Assembly: GCA_019400425.1 (NCBI GenBank)
Contig: JAFREE010000011.1
Coordinates: 1-64,000, forward strand
Length of the DNA: 64,000 nt
Origin: Hymenochaete sp. R1
Lineage: Eukaryota > Basidiomycota > Agaricomycetes > Hymenochaetales > Hymenochaetaceae
Reading direction: 5' to 3'
In this document: positions 47,165 to 58,600 of the stretch, piece by piece
Numbering within the stretch: position 1 is the first letter of the stretch
How the letters are laid out: each line of letters opens with the position of its first letter
Position numbers and translations under genes: made by a program
Notes under the pieces: generated by a model
Database searches by the model: none
Told to the model about the DNA's origin: nothing
What the model saw: the letters and a program-made list of their open reading frames with translations, nothing else

Positions 47165-48680
47165 TTAATACAACACTTTACTTAACTTCTGCACCTGCGT
47201 CAATAATGCGTCGCCCTGGCGTACAACCTCCTCGCACTGGAGGTCTTTCCTCTCCGCGCGCTCCGTCTCTACAACACCATTCACGCGATCGATGGTGCAG
47301 TTAATCCGCTTCAGTGCAATGAAGCGAGCAAGCTCGGAGTCGACAAAGGCCGGTGAGACGCCGAACGCGGTGGCGAGCGCGTCGAGGGTGAGGGAGCGGT
47401 AGGACTCGAGAAGTTGGGTGTATGCACGGATGCGCATCTCGCGTACGTAGTAGCGGACGTGAGGGGAGAGGACACGAGATGGAAGGAGGTGAGTTTGTTC
47501 CATGTTTGCTAAGGGGAACAGACAAGGTATGAGTACCGAAGCGTGGAAATAGAGGCACAGATCACGTACCGAGGGCGAGGAAGAATTTGTTATAGGTACA
47601 GTCATAGAGCGACTTGGTGAGCTCGTTCAAGATTGGGAGTTCGTGCACAACTTGAACGATCTCTGGCGCAGAAATGATCTACGTCCATCCACGATGGTTC
47701 AGTTCCAGCGGTCTCATCATACACTCTAAATTGCACCCACCTTCTTCTTTAACTCCGGCCTTTCCAAACACAGCGCACCCGTAATCATCGTCAGTGCCAC
47801 GAAGTCATTGTAACTTAGTAGTTCGGTCGCTGTGAATGTCGAGAGCGCGTCGACGAAGAGATCGCAAGCACGGCTGAACTTGCGGATTGAAAGCGCGTGA
47901 AGGCCCTGATAGACTTTGAGCCTGTTCCGTCTGTCCCAGTCGCCACCTTTCTCTATCAGCCTATGTGTGGCGTAGTAGTTAAGGACAACTCTTAAGTGAG
48001 ATGATGACATCTGACGTACTCTTCGGCACGGGCCAGGTATTTAAAGATCATGGGATGGTCACCGAAGAAAAAGCCAGTCCGTGCTAGAGTAAGAACAATG
48101 TCGATTTTGGACCCCACACCCGCTGTCTTCTCGAAGGCGAGTTCTTGAGCCTCGATCGCTTTCTCCTACCATGCATGTCAATATTGAATTCATGTTTGAT
48201 ATCATATATACGTACCTTCTCTCCGATTCGTGTGAGGTAAGACGCCTTGGCTCTTAACGCATCCCCAATCTCACTCTCGCCCTCGTTCTTTTGCGCCTGT
48301 TCCAATTGCTCATCGAACTTTTTCAGCTGCACCTCGTTTGCCTTCTCCATCCGTTCTAATAAAGTCTTGTCCTCTGGAAACGGTAATTGAAATCGGCGAG
48401 ACGAGGTTGGGGAGGATGAGGCAGCGGGTGCAGAGGGTGAAGTCGGAGGATGTTGTGAGGCGAGCAGCCTCTTGTAATATGGAGCCATTTCTGTCACGAG
48501 AAAAATGAGAATATGCACCGCGTATGACCTAGAGGTCCGACTCACCATCTTTCTCTATACCTTCTACAAGTGCTCTGAGCGCGTCATCGTGTAGATGCCG
48601 TAGGTTCTCTTGCGTTAGCACAAAGTGAGACCGAGGGAGCTCAAGGTTCGGAAATGGCAGAACAACTTCGTCGGTCATGA
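47165..48680 (-). CDS. RPN7: 26S proteasome lid subunit Rpn7
   Basis: A PCI-domain subunit of the proteasome regulatory lid (Rpn7/PSMD6), needed for lid assembly. The start [19 protein letters not shown] at 48680 is followed by [98 protein letters not shown] and [23 protein letters not shown], the TPR-like half of the protein. Then the PCI domain: [74 protein letters not shown] and [14 protein letters not shown] (winged helix), ending KLSKVLY. A Ser/Pro/Ala tract interrupts the N-terminal part. Length is about 410 residues. The gene is head to head with RPN6, another lid subunit. Confidence 0.92.
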
Positions 48681-48955
48681 TGATCTGGTTGTTTTCGTCG
48701 CAGATGTTGTCGCCGTCGTCTCCGTCGTCGAAAAGATGAGAAAGAGGGCTAAGGTCAAGGGAGGAGGAGCAAGACAGTCCAGCTTTCAGAGAGTACCAGT
48801 TGAGAGAGAGAGACGCGTAAGACGCGTCGGTATTACCTAACATGGCAAGTATTTCCCATGTACGCGTCACCCAAAGAGTCCCGAAACTGAACGCGTACAC
48901 TCAGTTCAATAACTCACTCACCTCCCCTTCATCGTCATTTCACCTCGTCCCCATC
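48681..48955. promoter_or_regulatory. Bidirectional RPN7/RPN6 promoter with four MCB boxes
   Basis: The 275 bases separate the start codons of two proteasome lid genes. ACGCGT, the MluI cell-cycle box, occurs at 48813-48818, 48822-48827, 48862-48867 and 48891-48896, all within 84 bases. A random hexamer is expected about once in 4 kb. I did not find a GGTGGCAAA box of the kind bound by Rpn4 in budding yeast. Coordinate expression of the two stoichiometric subunits is the natural reading. Confidence 0.65.
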
Positions 48956-50780
48956 ATGTCCATATCACCCGCTTCACAGCTCATGGATGAAGCCCAGCAG
49001 GTGCGGGAGACGGACCCTAAGAAGGCGGAGGCGTTATATCGCCGTATCCTCGAGACGGGCGCACAGTCGCAGGGGCCACCGGCTGAGCGTGAACAGGTGC
49101 TGAGGGACCAGGAGACGGCTTTGTTGAAGCTAGGGGAGCTATTTAGGGATCAAAAGTGAGTTGTTGTGCGGAGTAAAAAGGCTGGCAATTATCGAATGAG
49201 TTCTACCCGTAGAGACTCGAAAGGACTTGCTCAAGTCATTGTCATGAGCCGGTCGTTCATGTCCTCTACTGCGAAGGCAAAGACGGCTAAACTCAGTGAG
49301 TGGACCATCGCTTTACCCAATGACCTTCATGACTCTAGTGATACTCTTAGTAAGAACTCTCCTCGACTTCTTTGCGCCTATTCCGAACTCGAATGTCGTG
49401 CTTATGGACGTTTTAAACGAGAACATCGAATGGGCTCGCTCAGAGAAACGGATCTTTCTAAAACATAGTTTGGAGACGCGTCTTGTCGGAATGTGAGCAT
49501 CTCATTTGCTCACCTAATCTGCCTTGTGTCTGATTTCGCCTTTGGGCTGACTTGCATCACAGTCAGATCGAGATGCACGAATTTAGACCCGCATTGGCTC
49601 TCATTGAATCGCTCCTCACAGAACTGAAACGGCTCGACGACAAGCTTGTACTGACTGAGGTACATCTCCTTGAGAGTCGAGTACATCGTGGCACCGCGAA
49701 TCTACCTAAGAGCAAGGTTCGTAACTCTATCATCTATATGTTGTGGCGCGTATCTTAACGGTGACGCGTAGGCGGCGTTGACTTCCGCACGGACAGCCGC
49801 AAACTCGATATATTGCCCGCCCTATCTCCAGGCCCAGCTTGACCTGCAGTCAGGAGTTCTGCATGCGGAGGACAAAGACTATACTACTGCATATTCGTAT
49901 TTCTTCGAAACTTTCGAAAATTTAACAAACCAGGTCAGGCAACGTTAGGGATGTCCTCACTTAACTTTATGTTGACCTTTTTTGATAGGGAGAATACGAT
50001 AGGGCACTCACCCCACTGAAATACATGCTCTTATGCAAAATTATGCTGAACTTAGTAAGCCATATCTATGTTGTATTTAGGTTACGTTCGTAATTTATCC
50101 TCGTTTTCTAGCCAGAAGACGTTACCTCGCTCCTTGCAGTAAAGTCTGCCCAACGGTACACCGAACTCCGTGAAGTCGACTGTATGCGCGCTCTCGCACG
50201 TGCACATAAGAATCGCAACCTCGCGGACTTTGAGAAGGTGCTCAGAGAATATAACGATGGCGAGTGTTCATTACGCAACTCGTTTACCCTGGCCCTTGGC
50301 TGAATATTTTTTCCCACCAGAACTTGCGAGTGACCCAACAATTCGGTTGCACCTTTCATCGTTATTTGATACTTTGCTCGAACAAAATTTGTTACGTATC
50401 GTTGAGCCCTACTCCGTCATCGAGGTTGAGTATATATCTCAACAAGTCGGACAAGCGCGTCAAGACGTTGAGATAAAGTGAGTTCCCTTTATCTCCCCTA
50501 TATTACCTGTGCGAACGCTTACACCTGTTTTGATTGGTCCAGAATCTCCAAAATGATCTTGGATAAAGTATTGAACGGGGTGCTAGACCAGGGGCGGGGA
50601 TGTCTACTCGTATATGACCCCGTTGAAGCGGATGCGACTTACGAGACCGCAATCGAGACGGTCGCTGAAGTCGGAAAAGTTGTGGATTCGTTATATGAGA
50701 AGGTTTGTTACTTTTCAAGACACTTATTTGGGGCATGATTACTAATGTACTTTTTTGAACAGGCGACGAAGATTGCATAG
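48956..50780 (+). CDS. RPN6: 26S proteasome lid subunit Rpn6
   Basis: A PCI subunit of the proteasome lid (Rpn6/PSMD11) that clamps lid to core. [24 protein letters not shown] opens the protein and [15 protein letters not shown] ends exon 1. Later exons: [207 protein letters not shown] and [22 protein letters not shown], closing with EKATKIA and TAG at 50778-50780. These follow the Rpn6 order through the PCI winged helix. About nine GT-AG introns keep frame. It is divergent from RPN7 and separated from it by a 275-base promoter. Confidence 0.92.
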
Positions 50781-51172
50781 AAGCAAACTAATGACTTTGT
50801 TGTATACTATTGGTCTGGGAAACTGGGCTCGCTTATCTATTAATATTGCTCTACTTTTCGTCGTTGATTGGACCTGGTTCACGCAACGCCATTGCTGGGC
50901 GTATCTCTCACTTAAATGGAGGTCTGGTCGTGTTCCTTGGATGAGTCGAAGACATCATGATACAATGTCGAGTGTCACCTACGACCCACTGCGCTTTCAA
51001 TCAACACATGCAATAAAGTAGGTACATAATTCTTGCGCAAAGGACGGGGACGTCGGAAATTAGAGACGAAAGGTATAAATGTCAGAGTAATACCCAGAAC
51101 CTTATATTCATATCTGACCTCCTGAGCACTTTGCCCCCCACCCTCTATCCCTCACAGTAAAGTTTCCTTCCT
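50781..51172. promoter_or_regulatory. B1 promoter region
   Basis: These 390 bases hold the RPN6 3' UTR and the B1 promoter. TATAAAT at 51074-51080 lies 93 bases before the B1 ATG. A CT-rich, C-run stretch (51129-51155) just upstream of the start is typical of a fungal leader. Confidence 0.5.
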
Positions 51173-52525
51173 ATGAGTGAGTCCATTTAATACATGGAGC
51201 ACTTATTCAGTTGGCTTACGGCACGCTAATCCTCAGCGAGTCATCAAGATACCTCTTTCCCCACGTACCACCCGCCGCAACTTGAAGAGTGTGATGGGTA
51301 TAATCATATTCCGGTTTTCTTCTTCACCTCGTCCGATGACTTATTGCATTTCTCCGAGACATACATTAACTGGAAGTGGCCTTCGATGGAGTCATCTACG
51401 AGTTCCATGGACAGCGACACTGCCAGTCCGCCGGAACCCAAAGAGCTAGAAGACCTCTCGAGGCGATACTACGACGTCGTCACGAAAAGTTTGCAGCGTG
51501 TCATGGACTTCAGTAAAGTCCTTGGCCAAACAAAGTTTATGGAAGCATACTCATGCATGGGAGACGTCGAGAGAGAACTTGATCAATCTCCGACACGGTT
51601 CTTTAAACTCGGACCAAACCTTTTCAAGCCGGGCTGCGCGACAAACGCCTATCGCGAACAGTTTGGATGGCGTCAAGAGGGAGGCGTGGACGCTCAAGAG
51701 CCAGGCATAGTAAGCGGTAAGCAGCCAGGCATTCTCCTGCTTCTGAACGAGTTCGTCCAGAAGTACCTGTCCGTTATGCTACGCTGGTACGCTGCGAGCG
51801 GGCAGGACCGCTCTGAGCACTCTGCGCGCAGCGTGAAGACGGTGGCTCTCGAAATAGCCGACTTCCGAAAAGGCAAGAAACATCGTGTATGCCAGCTGCA
51901 ATGCTATCATGCTATGCGAGTGTTTGCCTACCGCCGCGAATCGCAAGCGCTGGTACACTATGTCCAGTCTGCGCTTGCTCATACCGAACGCGAGTACACT
52001 GCGGACGTCCACGATAGCAACGACGAAGGCGCCGGAACGAAGAAAGGCAAAGGCCATGACGATAATGCAAAAAAGACGACAATTGATTGGCTTGCAAAAC
52101 TGGACGAGTGTGATAAGGCCATAAAGGCCAACCAACGCCTGCACTATGCGCTCGTCAAAAGCATATCAAACCAGGGATATATACTAGAAGTCTATCTTGA
52201 AGCGAATCTCGGCCATGTAAGGACTGGCAACCTGGATGCAACCACTGCGGACGGTGATGCCTCTGATAATCGGGCTCAGCAGACAAAAGAACTCATATGC
52301 GCCATGTTGAAGGTGCAAGTCGATGCAGCGTACGATGAAATGAAAAATCATTTAGAGAAGAGGAAGAATACCATTGTGAGGATGGTGGAGGTCGGAATCG
52401 CATCACAGGCTGAAAATGCAGATCAGGCTGATAGTAAAGGGAAGAAGAAGAGGAGCGGCGTGGCGAAGGTTGTTTCTGCCCTTTCTTCTACATTCAAGAG
52501 GAAGTCTGGCGACCCTGCAAAGTAA
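51173..52525 (+). CDS. Orphan family B protein, copy B1
   Basis: Exon 1 is just ATG A (51173-51176). A 60-base intron (51177-51236, GTGAGT...CTCAG) joins it to a single long exon, giving 430 residues: MTSHQDTS, YHPPQLEECDGYNHIPVFFF, YINWKWPSMESS, LEDLSRRYYDVVTKSLQRVM, ACMGDV-type core (YSCMGDVERELDQSPTRFF), YREQFGWRQ, PGILLLLNEFVQKYLSVML, AMRVFAYRRESQALVHYVQS, TIDWLAKLDECDKAI, KELICAMLKVQVDAAYDEM and a Lys-rich tail (SKGKKKRSGVAKVVSALSS). All these blocks recur in B2. This N-terminal extension is missed if the gene is started at a later ATG; its homology to B2 supports it. I do not recognise the family. The polybasic tail could bind membranes or nucleic acid; that is a guess. Confidence 0.75.
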
Positions 52526-53277
52526 AGCTTAGTGGACAAGACTCGCATCTTCCTACAAGAACTTGACATATGTAGAGAATCCATACGCTTTAATAGAACA
52601 CATTGTTAAACTTTCCATAGCAATGCACATTTAATAGGATAGAATGTTTTCGAGGCGTGAATACTGGCGTGAGCCCGAGTCCTGGTTCAAATCGAGCAGC
52701 AAAGCTTGCGTAGGAGTAAATCAACGACTCGGTGTAACCCTCCGGTCTGGAGAGTTTCACAACTTTCACTGTTAATTTTTTCCCATCTCTACTACTGCTC
52801 TTGAGCAACATTGTTATTGAACGATTACATAAATTATTACGCACTTTGGTCAGGCTCTAATTGCGATGCCAAGTACACATCCAATGGCCACACTAAGCTG
52901 GACTAGTAGGGGAAACACATATAGCATAAGAGTTCAGCCTTAGAAGTTGGAAGTCCATACCTAAAGACAAAGCCTTTCCATTGACTTGTTTGAAAGGAAG
53001 GACAAAAACTCTGCGGGCGAAGCTTTTCCCCAAGTCACTTCTGGCTCCCTGTAACTTCACTTCATGCAAACTGCAGGTATGGTGTTGATTTGCTGAGATC
53101 CATTCAAGTGCGATATGTAACACAAGTTGCACTAGTTTTCCATCATGGTTGCAAAGCTGCCTGGAATAGATGGGATAAACGTAAGAAGCGGAAGCATAAA
53201 AGTCTGGGCATTTTTCATCTCCTTTCATCGTTTCTTCAAACCCGTCAACGCGACGCACATTTCCTATAGCACCACCA
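52526..53277. other. B1-B2 spacer with an antisense open frame
   Basis: About 750 bases lie between the B copies. A minus-strand frame of 175 codons runs from 53420 to 52893, starting inside B2's coding sequence and crossing B2's presumed promoter and first intron. It starts MIVPIAIFRTWRLIRRNG and has no motif I know. It may be chance, so I do not call it a gene. CATAAAAG at about 53196-53203 is a weak TATA-like candidate for B2. Confidence 0.4.
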
Positions 53278-53280
53278 CTG

Positions 53281-54635
53281 AGTAAGTATAACTTTCCACT
53301 TTGGCTCACAATGACTAGTTCAAAATCACTGACGAAGTTTTGACACCAGTGAATCAGAACAGCACTTCCATTTCTGCGTATCAACCGCCACGTCCTGAAG
53401 ATTGCGATGGGTACAATCACATCCCGATCTTCCTCTACGCCTCGTCCAAGCTACTATCCCCCTTCTCCACAGAGTACAAGCAATGGAAATGGCCATTCGC
53501 GGTGTCCCTCGCAAGTAGCAACGGCGAAGTGGAAGGAAACAAACCACTCCCACCCAGTACCGAAGAGTTGGTGAGTGCCTGCAGGCATTACTTTGATGTC
53601 TCCGAGCAAAGTTTAACTCGTGCCAAAGACTTCACGAGAATGGTGGATGACGATGCGTTGGCGGAGGCTTGCTCGAGTCTTGGGGACGTTGAGCGTGCTC
53701 TCGCTTGTACTCCGACTGCATTCTTCTCAGCCGAACCTGACTTGTCCACTGCTGCTGCTTCCCGCATATCAGAGATCTATCGCGCTCAATTTGGATGGGG
53801 GAGGAAGGCTGGGTCGAAAGGCGATGAACCTGGTATTCTGACGCTCCTGCAGAATTTCCATCAGGTCTCCTTACCCGTTCTTCTGCGCTGGCACTCCGAA
53901 AACAAGCAGAACTCTGGTTATGCCATGAGTATCAGCAGGATGCCGATTTACGTCCTTGATAACAATCGGGATGGTAGACATGGCTGCAAATGTGAGCTAA
54001 ACTTTGGTCGCGCAGTGCGAGTGTTCGCCTATCGCCGCGAAATGCAAGCATTGATGCATTACGTCCAGTCACCACTTGTCCACACCATTGCTGGAAACGA
54101 CGATGGCGATGTTCAAGAAAGCGAAAGCAGGAAAGGCGGAAGCAAAGGTAAAGCGAGGGTGGGTGAAAGTACCATAGCTCAAATCGATTGGCTTGCCAAA
54201 TTCGAAGAATGCGATCATGCGATCGAGTCAAATGAAGCATTGCGGAGTGCATTGCTGGAAAGCGCGAGGAAACAATGCTCGTTGTTCGAGTTCCATTCTA
54301 AATATGTGCACAGGAGGGAAGACATTGAAAGTGAGAGTTCCGCACGCTGTAGTGCTCTTGGAATGCGACCCCTGCAGGTGAAGGAACTTCTCTGCATCAT
54401 GCTGAACCTTCAGATCGAGGCTGCATTCACAGAAATGGAGGGCCATTTAAAGAAGAGGTGGGAGACCATTGGAGAGATGGTAATGGTCGATAGAGAGTTT
54501 GAAGATGAAGAGGAGCAGCAAGTTGAGGAGGGGAAGGGGAAGAAGGGGAAAGGAAAGAAGAGGAGTGGCCTATTGAGATTTCTTTCTGCTGCCTCGCTGG
54601 TGCGGAAGAAAAAATCTGATAAATCCGCAAAGTGA
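53281..54635 (+). CDS. Orphan family B protein, copy B2
   Basis: The long exon (53350-54635) is clearly paralogous to B1: YQPPRPEDCDGYNHIPIFLY, YKQWKWPFAVS, YFDVSEQSLTRAKDFTRMV, CSSLGDVERALACTPTAFF, YRAQFGWGRKAG, PGILTLLQNFHQVSLPVLL, AVRVFAYRREMQALMHYVQS, QIDWLAKFEECDHAIE, ELLCIMLNLQIEAAFTEME and a Lys-rich tail (KGKKGKGKKRSGLLRFLS). It has no in-frame ATG before about residue 100. B1's first exon ends ATG-A at a GTGAGT donor; at the corresponding place B2 has CTG-A at a GTAAGT donor (53282), with the acceptor at 53349. Splicing joins A (53281) to TG (53350), creating ATG AAT CAG. The start codon would thus exist only in spliced RNA, giving 428 residues. CTG initiation at 53278 is the alternative. 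Function unknown. Confidence 0.72.
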
Positions 54636-54786
54636 CTGCAGACGTATGCAGCACGATATTTGAAGACTCGTTGATTATATTCCTGTAAGCATCGATGAGT
54701 CGTATATACCGTTTAATTATCAGCTCATGATACAGTAAGGACTCGGAGGTCGACAACTCTCGAAATCATACATCGTTCGTTGATAA

Positions 54787-55639
54787 TCACACCGGGACTG
54801 GGACATCTTCATCTGCCTGCCCTGCCACGTCTGTTCCAACCAAAATCCGCGACACCAAATTGTACGCACCAATCGTAGCCGTCACCTCCATCATCATTTT
54901 GTCTCGCATCTTCTCCGGCAGACTTTCACGGAGATTGTCGAATACAGGCCTTGGCACTCGGACTTCGCGCGTCAAGTAGTCTGTGAACAAAAGTGCCTTA
55001 GCTTGAAGAGATGTGAGAGCGCTCGAGCTGGTGAGGAGATGGATGGCGGGCGCTTGAGACACATCTCGAATGATAGCGAGCTGTTCCGTAGTAACGCCCG
55101 CCTGGCGGGCGAGCGGTTCATGGGCACGCCTTTCTCCGGTCCAGGTCATGCAAAATTATTGATAAGTAAAGTCGAGGATGGAGAAACAAAGAAAAATCAC
55201 GATTAGGAGATGATGGTAGGAGGAAGGAGCGTACCATTCGTATCCAGCGCCATTCAGCGCTGCCACGCGCAGGATCTACCAACGACAACAACGACGGCGG
55301 TCAGCAAACCAAGAAAAATTGGCCTTTCTATTCAAACATACTACTATGCTTACCATTAACTCTTTGACATCATTGGGAACGTCTGTTTTCAGTCGCACAG
55401 CTCCCAAGAGAGCGTTATATCCCGAAGCGATTTCAGGCGCGTTCAGCCTTGTCAACCAGGTCAGCTGTAAATTCTTTCTGGGCCGTGATCGAAGCCAAGG
55501 CAACACACAAGACGCCATCTAGCTCGGTCAACTCGCCGCCTTTCCTTCGAGAACGAATGGTGTCCGCGACGGGTGACTCTCCGTGCTCTGGAAAGACGTA
55601 TGGAATGCGCGCCGGCTTCTGCTTGTAGTCTTCGGGCAT
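54787..55639 (-). CDS. Carboxymuconolactone decarboxylase/AhpD-like protein
   Basis: Small helical protein of the AhpD-like superfamily. The start MPEDYKQKPARIPYVFPEH at 55639 is followed by IRSRRKGGELTELDGVLLNAPEIASGYNALLGAVRL, DVPNDVKELM, ILRVAALNGAGYEW, RAHEPLARQAGVTTEQLAIIRD, LQAKALLFTDYLTREVRVP and MMMEVTATIGAYNLVSRIL, ending VPVPV. The helix order and the LRVAALNGA-YEW then HEPLARQAG block are those of fungal carboxymuconolactone decarboxylase-domain proteins. The peroxidatic CxxC of true AhpD is not seen, so a redox role is doubtful and the substrate is unknown. Introns join in frame using an acceptor at GAGAAAG for the YEW-RAHE junction. Length is about 210 residues. An in-frame upstream ATG at 55690 would add 17 residues. 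Confidence 0.75.
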
Positions 55640-58600
55640 GTTGGATACGATACACCAACAGATCCATCGATGAGGAACGGTGTTGTACATTCAATGTCAT
55701 GCGGTGATGGGGCGCCTGGGAACATGCTGAGCAAGGTGGCCATCTTTGGGTCAGCTTTACCCACGCAAGCTTTCTTTCTATAGCCCTCAACCATTCGGAA
55801 TCCAGTTCTCCGACTTATTGCTATCATTGTACCGTTGGGTTTAAGTATGTCACTTCAAGCTTTGATCTGCTTTGTAGAGTGTCTCTAACTTAACCGTCCA
55901 CTGGCAGTTGATGTCAAAGAGTACGAAAGGTCTGGCATACACGATATGTCTTGGATATGAAGTTACTTTTTTTTTGCCAAAATCGATACTTAACCCGTAC
56001 GTTCAACAACCAATCATGATTACGAATAATTGAGCTGATTATCATTAGGCAACTTGATCAATATAGAAGAATAAAGGGACAATAAAATATACGGTTGTTT
56101 GTCCACGAACATGGCTAGGGACGAAATAAAGCAGCTCCACAGTAGAGGCTTGTGCCCTCCGAAAAGGAGCACTTGAAGGACAAGAGCGCAAAGCGGTGGA
56201 CACGACACGACGAAGATTCGTTCGCTCACGGCCGTGCTCCGGCCATCTTGTATGAGGTCGTCGAAGCAGAAATTCGCTCTAAAAATGCTACCAGTCGTAG
56301 AAAACTCACCTGAACATTGTTTCCTTGTTGCGACGCTCCCCGTTTCATCCTGACATTGCTGGAGGTCCATCTCAAGCAATGTCGGCGATGAACAGGGTGA
56401 AGACCGACAATCGCATACAGTATGCAATCAGCTCCCTGACCCTGATCTTATCGCGACATTGCTTTGAGAAGGAGCTCCGGCATTGGAGGATCGGAGGGTG
56501 GCGCGAAAGAAGAGCCCAACAGTGAGTTGATATGGGGATTAGAAGTGCAGCACTCGTAGTGCTTTTATACCTCATCCGTGAGCCTTTCTATGGGTGTTTT
56601 CCGCCATAGATCTATCTCACTAGCCTCCTTACTAGTCCTTAGATCACCAATGAGATTACCGATGTCAACTGTGCAGGGTACAGACAGATACGCCCGCTCA
56701 CACAGACACGCCCAATTATCACATATGTTCCCTCAAAGTCAAGTTCCGGTGCTATATCTTGCATTTACTTATTCCCGATTGCATTCACCTTTTCGTTACT
56801 GTAAGTCGTAGGGGACAAAAGTGAAACTACGTACAATGTACGTTTATCATCGATAGCGTTTGTGCCCGGTGTTGCTCCGACTTGACATGGGATAACCATT
56901 CTCGCATTCTGATCCCTCCTACAAGTCGGTTTGTTCGATAACTACGGGTAATGCAAGTTCCGAGCCTGAACTTATCTGCTGGAATCCCGAATAATGGGGT
57001 GTTTTGCGCCACACTCTGGGTTCACACGGGCATATGGCTTGAGTGCCCCTCGCCTGGATGAACGGAGCGTGACCTCACATCTCCGAACCTTCGCGTACGT
57101 TCGCAATCTATCTTCTATCTAAAAACTAAAGAAACTCTGACTCCTATTCTGTCTTCTCCATCGTTGTAGGCGCTTGTCTGCTGTTTGATATTAGCCTCGT
57201 GGCTGCGGGAAGGTACCGCTCTGCCCCGAAACCGAAAAAATTGCCGCTTCGCCTTCTCCGCCACACCGTCATGTTCTGTTTTCTGGTGAAGTGCCTCCAA
57301 ACTTGTATACTCGAGTCCTCAGCTGCCAATGTCCTTTCTAAACCCCGTTTTTTTAGATCATCCCGGTGGCGGGCCTATCAGAAAGAATTCAAAGCAAATA
57401 TAGAAATTGACCAATAACCGTGCCACGCTCGGACGTTCCCAAACACAAGTCACTGAAATGAGCAGGTCCCCATCGATTCCCGTCGGACGCAATCTATTGT
57501 AAGAATCTGACTCGCTTTATCCAACGACTAGTGACAAGGATCCAGTTCATCGGGATCCAGTTCATCATGTAGCGAATGCTAAACGCTGATATTCGACTAA
57601 GATAATGACAACGCCGTAGACCATCAAGGTGGTATCTGTAACTCGATCGGGTGAGCTTTGATCAAACCCTTTCAGATGCAGACATACTTTTTCAGCATCC
57701 GACATGAATGGAATTGTGAATGTAGTGCTTGTGTAATGCTGTCTCTTCAAATTCTAAGCGAAGGTGAACGGATACTCCGGCGTGGTACATTGTACGCGAT
57801 CCCTCTATCACGCTTAGCGAATCACTTCATTTTGGATTGGGATGGTGCATCGGTAACTCTTGGCGTTGTGCATTCTGAACATTGACATTGTTTAGGAACC
57901 TTCAGAAAATAATGTGTCTTTACGTGGCTGCTGATTTATTCTGCCCCGATTCCAGGACAATGGTGCAAGCCTGTGCAATCGGAAAATGCGGGTGCTTCTG
58001 GACTCGCTGGCTCTTGTACATTTAAAAGGCTTTTTGGCATGTTGCGCCTAGTCTTTGGTGACTTTAAGAGGGACAGGGGAGGTGGATTACAGTGGACTTT
58101 GGGATTCTTCAACGCTGCAGTCATAATTTCACGATTTTATCCCGGCATTTTCCGGTAAGACTTCCAAGTCTACAACGCAATCATTTTCATTAGATCCACG
58201 AGACCGAGCCCCTTCCTTATACCACATGGCATACTCAGTGAACTCTTTTGCGACCAGGTTTGGGGTCATTTAAGACATCATAGACCGCGGCGTCAGACTT
58301 CGAGTCCATCGGCAGGCCACGTAATTGGGAAGATTACATTGATAAGATGGGTTGAACACCCCCGTACATAGCTCAGGTACGTAACGTCTAGGCCCTCTGT
58401 CCTCTGCGGAAGAACCTGTATGATCATTTGATGATTTGTGTCGAGAATGGTAGTCTTCAATCCCAGGCCGACCATACGCACCCATACGTACAAATTGGTG
58501 CAGCAACTATCCGATTGCTTCTGGTTCCCGCGGTGTGCGCTTACCACTGCTTATATCACAATTAAGCATAATTCTATCCGAGCTGGAAACAGATGCCAAC

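Noticed and set aside
55120..55250. Broken splice acceptor in the carboxymuconolactone decarboxylase-like gene
   Set aside because: At first only an out-of-frame AG was apparent, but GAGAAAG|G gives YEW-RAHEPLARQAG in frame with a canonical intron.
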